Of a stretch of DNA of 64,000 nt, positions 62,407 through 64,000 are shown piece by piece (the first letter of the stretch is position 1; every line of letters starts with the position of its first letter). The translations under genes and the position numbers were made by a program. The notes under the pieces were generated by a model. The model was given only the letters and a program-made list of their open reading frames with translations. It had not been told where the DNA came from and ran no database searches. The stretch is from Paenibacillus sp. FSL R5-0345. GTDB taxonomy: Bacteria; Bacillota; Bacilli; Paenibacillales; Paenibacillaceae. The stretch covers positions 2,294,001 through 2,358,000 of the forward strand of contig NZ_CP009281.1 of NCBI RefSeq assembly GCF_000758585.1. Direction: 5' to 3'.

Positions 62407-63306
62407 ATGAAGCTAATTACCTTTTTGCAAAAAGAGGATGATCATATGGGCGTTCTAACCGACCGTGGTGTGGTGGATATTGAGGCGGCACAGATTGCAT
62501 TATCCACTCGGGCTGAGGTTCCAGTAACGGTTAATCAATTGCTTGATGGTGGGGAGGCTGCACTTAACCAACTGAGGATTTTTGTAAATGAGTTGCCTGA
62601 TGAAGAGGTGAATCCATCCTGGCTGAAGCAGGTTGAAGATTTGACCTTCGGCCCTTGCGTTACTGATCCTGGGAAAATCATCTGTATTGGTCTGAATTAC
62701 CGCCGGCACGCCGAAGAGACTGGGATGGCTATTCCCGAGTATCCTATCCTGTTCAATAAATTTAACAATACACTGACCGGACATGACTCGGAGGTTCCGC
62801 TTCCGAGGGCCAGCCACAAGGTGGACTACGAAGCAGAGCTTGGCATCGTCATCGGCCGAACTGCGAAGTATGTGGTTGAGGAAGAAGCACTGGATTATGT
62901 ATTCGGGTATTGTGCTGCAAATGATTTGTCGGCGCGTGATTTACAGATGCGGACGAGTCAATGGCTAGCAGGAAAGTCTTGCGATAAATTTTCACCTATT
63001 GGGCCGTACTTAGTCACTGCAGATGAAGTGGGTGATCCTAATCAGCTCGATATTCAGTGTACAGTGAATGGCGAACTACGTCAGAACTCCAACACTTCGG
63101 ACATGATTTTTAATTGTAAGCAGATTGTTAGCTATGTGTCCCAGTGCATGACCCTTTCACCGGGAGATATCATTCTGACTGGTACACCGGAAGGCGTCGT
63201 GATGGGTTACCCGGCAGAGGAACAGATTTATTTACAAGCTGGTGATGTGATCACAGTGCAGATTGAGAAGCTTGGTGCCATTACAAATACGATGGTTAGT
63301 GAATAG
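62407..63306 (+). CDS. Fumarylacetoacetate-hydrolase-family protein
   Basis: 299 residues. G-L-N-Y-R-R-H-A, D-Y-E-A-E-L-G-I-V-I-G (metal-binding Glu pair), N-D-L-S-A-R-D-L-Q and G-T-P-E-G-V-V-M-G. The family cleaves C-C bonds of diketo acids; in non-phosphorylative sugar catabolism members split 2,4-diketo-3-deoxy acids to pyruvate plus a hydroxy acid. GGAGAG before ATG. Confidence 0.93.
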   Translation: MKLITFLQKEDDHMGVLTDRGVVDIEAAQIALSTRAEVPVTVNQLLDGGEAALNQLRIFVNELPDEEVNPSWLKQVEDLTFGPCVTDPGKIICIGLNYRRHAEETGMAIPEYPILFNKFNNTLTGHDSEVPLPRASHKVDYEAELGIVIGRTAKYVVEEEALDYVFGYCAANDLSARDLQMRTSQWLAGKSCDKFSPIGPYLVTADEVGDPNQLDIQCTVNGELRQNSNTSDMIFNCKQIVSYVSQCMTLSPGDIILTGTPEGVVMGYPAEEQIYLQAGDVITVQIEKLGAITNTMVSE

Positions 63307-63318
63307 GAGGGACTGGGG

Positions 63319-64000
63319 ATGATCTTCGATTGTCATACTCATTTGTTTGGACCGGGAATGGTCTCAGGGCCTACGGATGAGGCGATCAAACGAGCTTGGG
63401 GCTCGGATATGAATATCGAAGCAACCCCCGAGCAGCACCGGCGTAATTTGGAAGGCTTCTCTGGTGCTATCGTACTGGCGATGGCTGCGCATGCAACTGG
63501 ACTTGTTGTACCTAATGCGTATGTCGCTGATTACTGTCGCACGGATCCAGATCGGTTATTCGGTTTTGCGAGTGTAGATCCCAATCATCTGGACTGTGTT
63601 GCTGAATTTGAGACTGCGATTCGTGAGATGGGGCTAAAAGGGCTGAAGCTTGCACCTATTTATCAGAATTTTTATCCTGATGATCCCAAGCATTATGCCC
63701 TCTATGCCAAAGCAGAACAGCTAGATGTTCCTATTCTTTGGCATCAGGGAACCTCTTTTGTACCGGAGGGTTATCTAGATGCATCAAAGCCGGCGATGCT
63801 GGATCCGATTGCCCGTGCTTTTCCGAAGCTGAAGATGATTGTGGCGCATATGGGCCATCCCTGGATTGATGAATGTATTTCATTGGTGCGTAAGCATCCT
63901 AACCTGTATATGGACGTTTCTGCGTTAGGAAGCAGGCCTTGGCAGTTCTACAATGCCCTGGTATCTGCTATGGAATACGGGGTGCAAGATAAAATACTGT
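63319..64000 (+). CDS. Amidohydrolase-family (TIM-barrel) protein, partial at the right edge
   Basis: ATG 63319 with AGGAGG 8 bases upstream; 227 codons are read and the frame is still open at the window end. F-D-C-H-T-H metal motif at 4-8, L-W-H-Q-G near 150 and V-A-H-M-G-H-P-W near 180. Belongs to the amidohydrolase-2 group, which contains lactonases (for example L-fucono- or rhamnono-lactonase types) and decarboxylases. Confidence 0.87.
   Translation, partial: MIFDCHTHLFGPGMVSGPTDEAIKRAWGSDMNIEATPEQHRRNLEGFSGAIVLAMAAHATGLVVPNAYVADYCRTDPDRLFGFASVDPNHLDCVAEFETAIREMGLKGLKLAPIYQNFYPDDPKHYALYAKAEQLDVPILWHQGTSFVPEGYLDASKPAMLDPIARAFPKLKMIVAHMGHPWIDECISLVRKHPNLYMDVSALGSRPWQFYNALVSAMEYGVQDKIL

Overview
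The window looks like a chromosomal stretch of a Paenibacillus-type spore-forming Firmicute. Reasons: strong AGGAGG-type ribosome sites and several TTG/GTG starts, membrane-bound AraC regulators, LplA/LplB/YtcP-type sugar importers without their own ATPase, a lipoteichoic-acid synthase, a BclA-like collagen protein, two RCC1/copper-amine-oxidase-N proteins and a carboxyspermidine-type polyamine pathway. I saw no rRNA, tRNA, CRISPR array, phage or transposase gene. These calls rest on reading the sequence and on family knowledge; no database search was run.

Left part (1-13.7 kb): a pectin/rhamnogalacturonan utilisation locus. A membrane-bound AraC regulator (minus strand) faces two paralogous solute-binding lipoproteins, two permeases, two GH105/GH88-type unsaturated glycuronyl hydrolases, a GH28 polygalacturonase, an alpha/beta-hydrolase esterase and a CE8 pectin methylesterase. 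None of the enzymes has a signal peptide, so imported methylated/acetylated oligomers are probably finished inside the cell.

Middle part (13.7-46.3 kb): mostly single genes and short operons. They include a 55-codon membrane protein, an Fe-S DinG/XPD-like helicase, a YeiH transporter, and a MerR regulator beside an FMN/FAD reductase lipoprotein whose promoter is of the 19-bp-spacer MerR type. Next come a MarR/DUF2798 pair with a 14-bp inverted operator, a second MerR regulator, a chemoreceptor, an NAD-epimerase flanked by two clusters of short palindromic repeats, and a sigma factor carrying a repetitive insertion. A ClpP paralogue, a LacI regulator with an alpha-glucosidase, LtaS, a lipoprotein gene broken by an in-frame stop, two RCC1 proteins, a YtrA-type GntR/DUF5808 operon, carboxyspermidine dehydrogenase/decarboxylase, two deoxynucleoside kinases and a collagen-like protein complete the region.

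Right part (46.4-64 kb): a large, uniformly plus-strand catabolic locus. It begins with a regulator that fuses a GntR DNA-binding domain to a solute-binding-protein domain. A CcpA cre-like site and a consensus sigma-A promoter follow, then an ABC importer (binding protein and two permeases). Downstream are an MDR dehydrogenase, a cytoplasmic beta-propeller protein, a GT4 glycosyltransferase, three Gfo/Idh/MocA oxidoreductases, an RraA-family protein, two SDR dehydrogenases, an SMP-30-type lactonase, an FAH-family hydrolase and an amidohydrolase cut by the window edge. The last six resemble pieces of a non-phosphorylative sugar or sugar-acid pathway ending in a beta-diketo-acid cleavage. Joining them to a beta-propeller, a glycosyltransferase and three Gfo/Idh enzymes is the best candidate here for an undescribed system.
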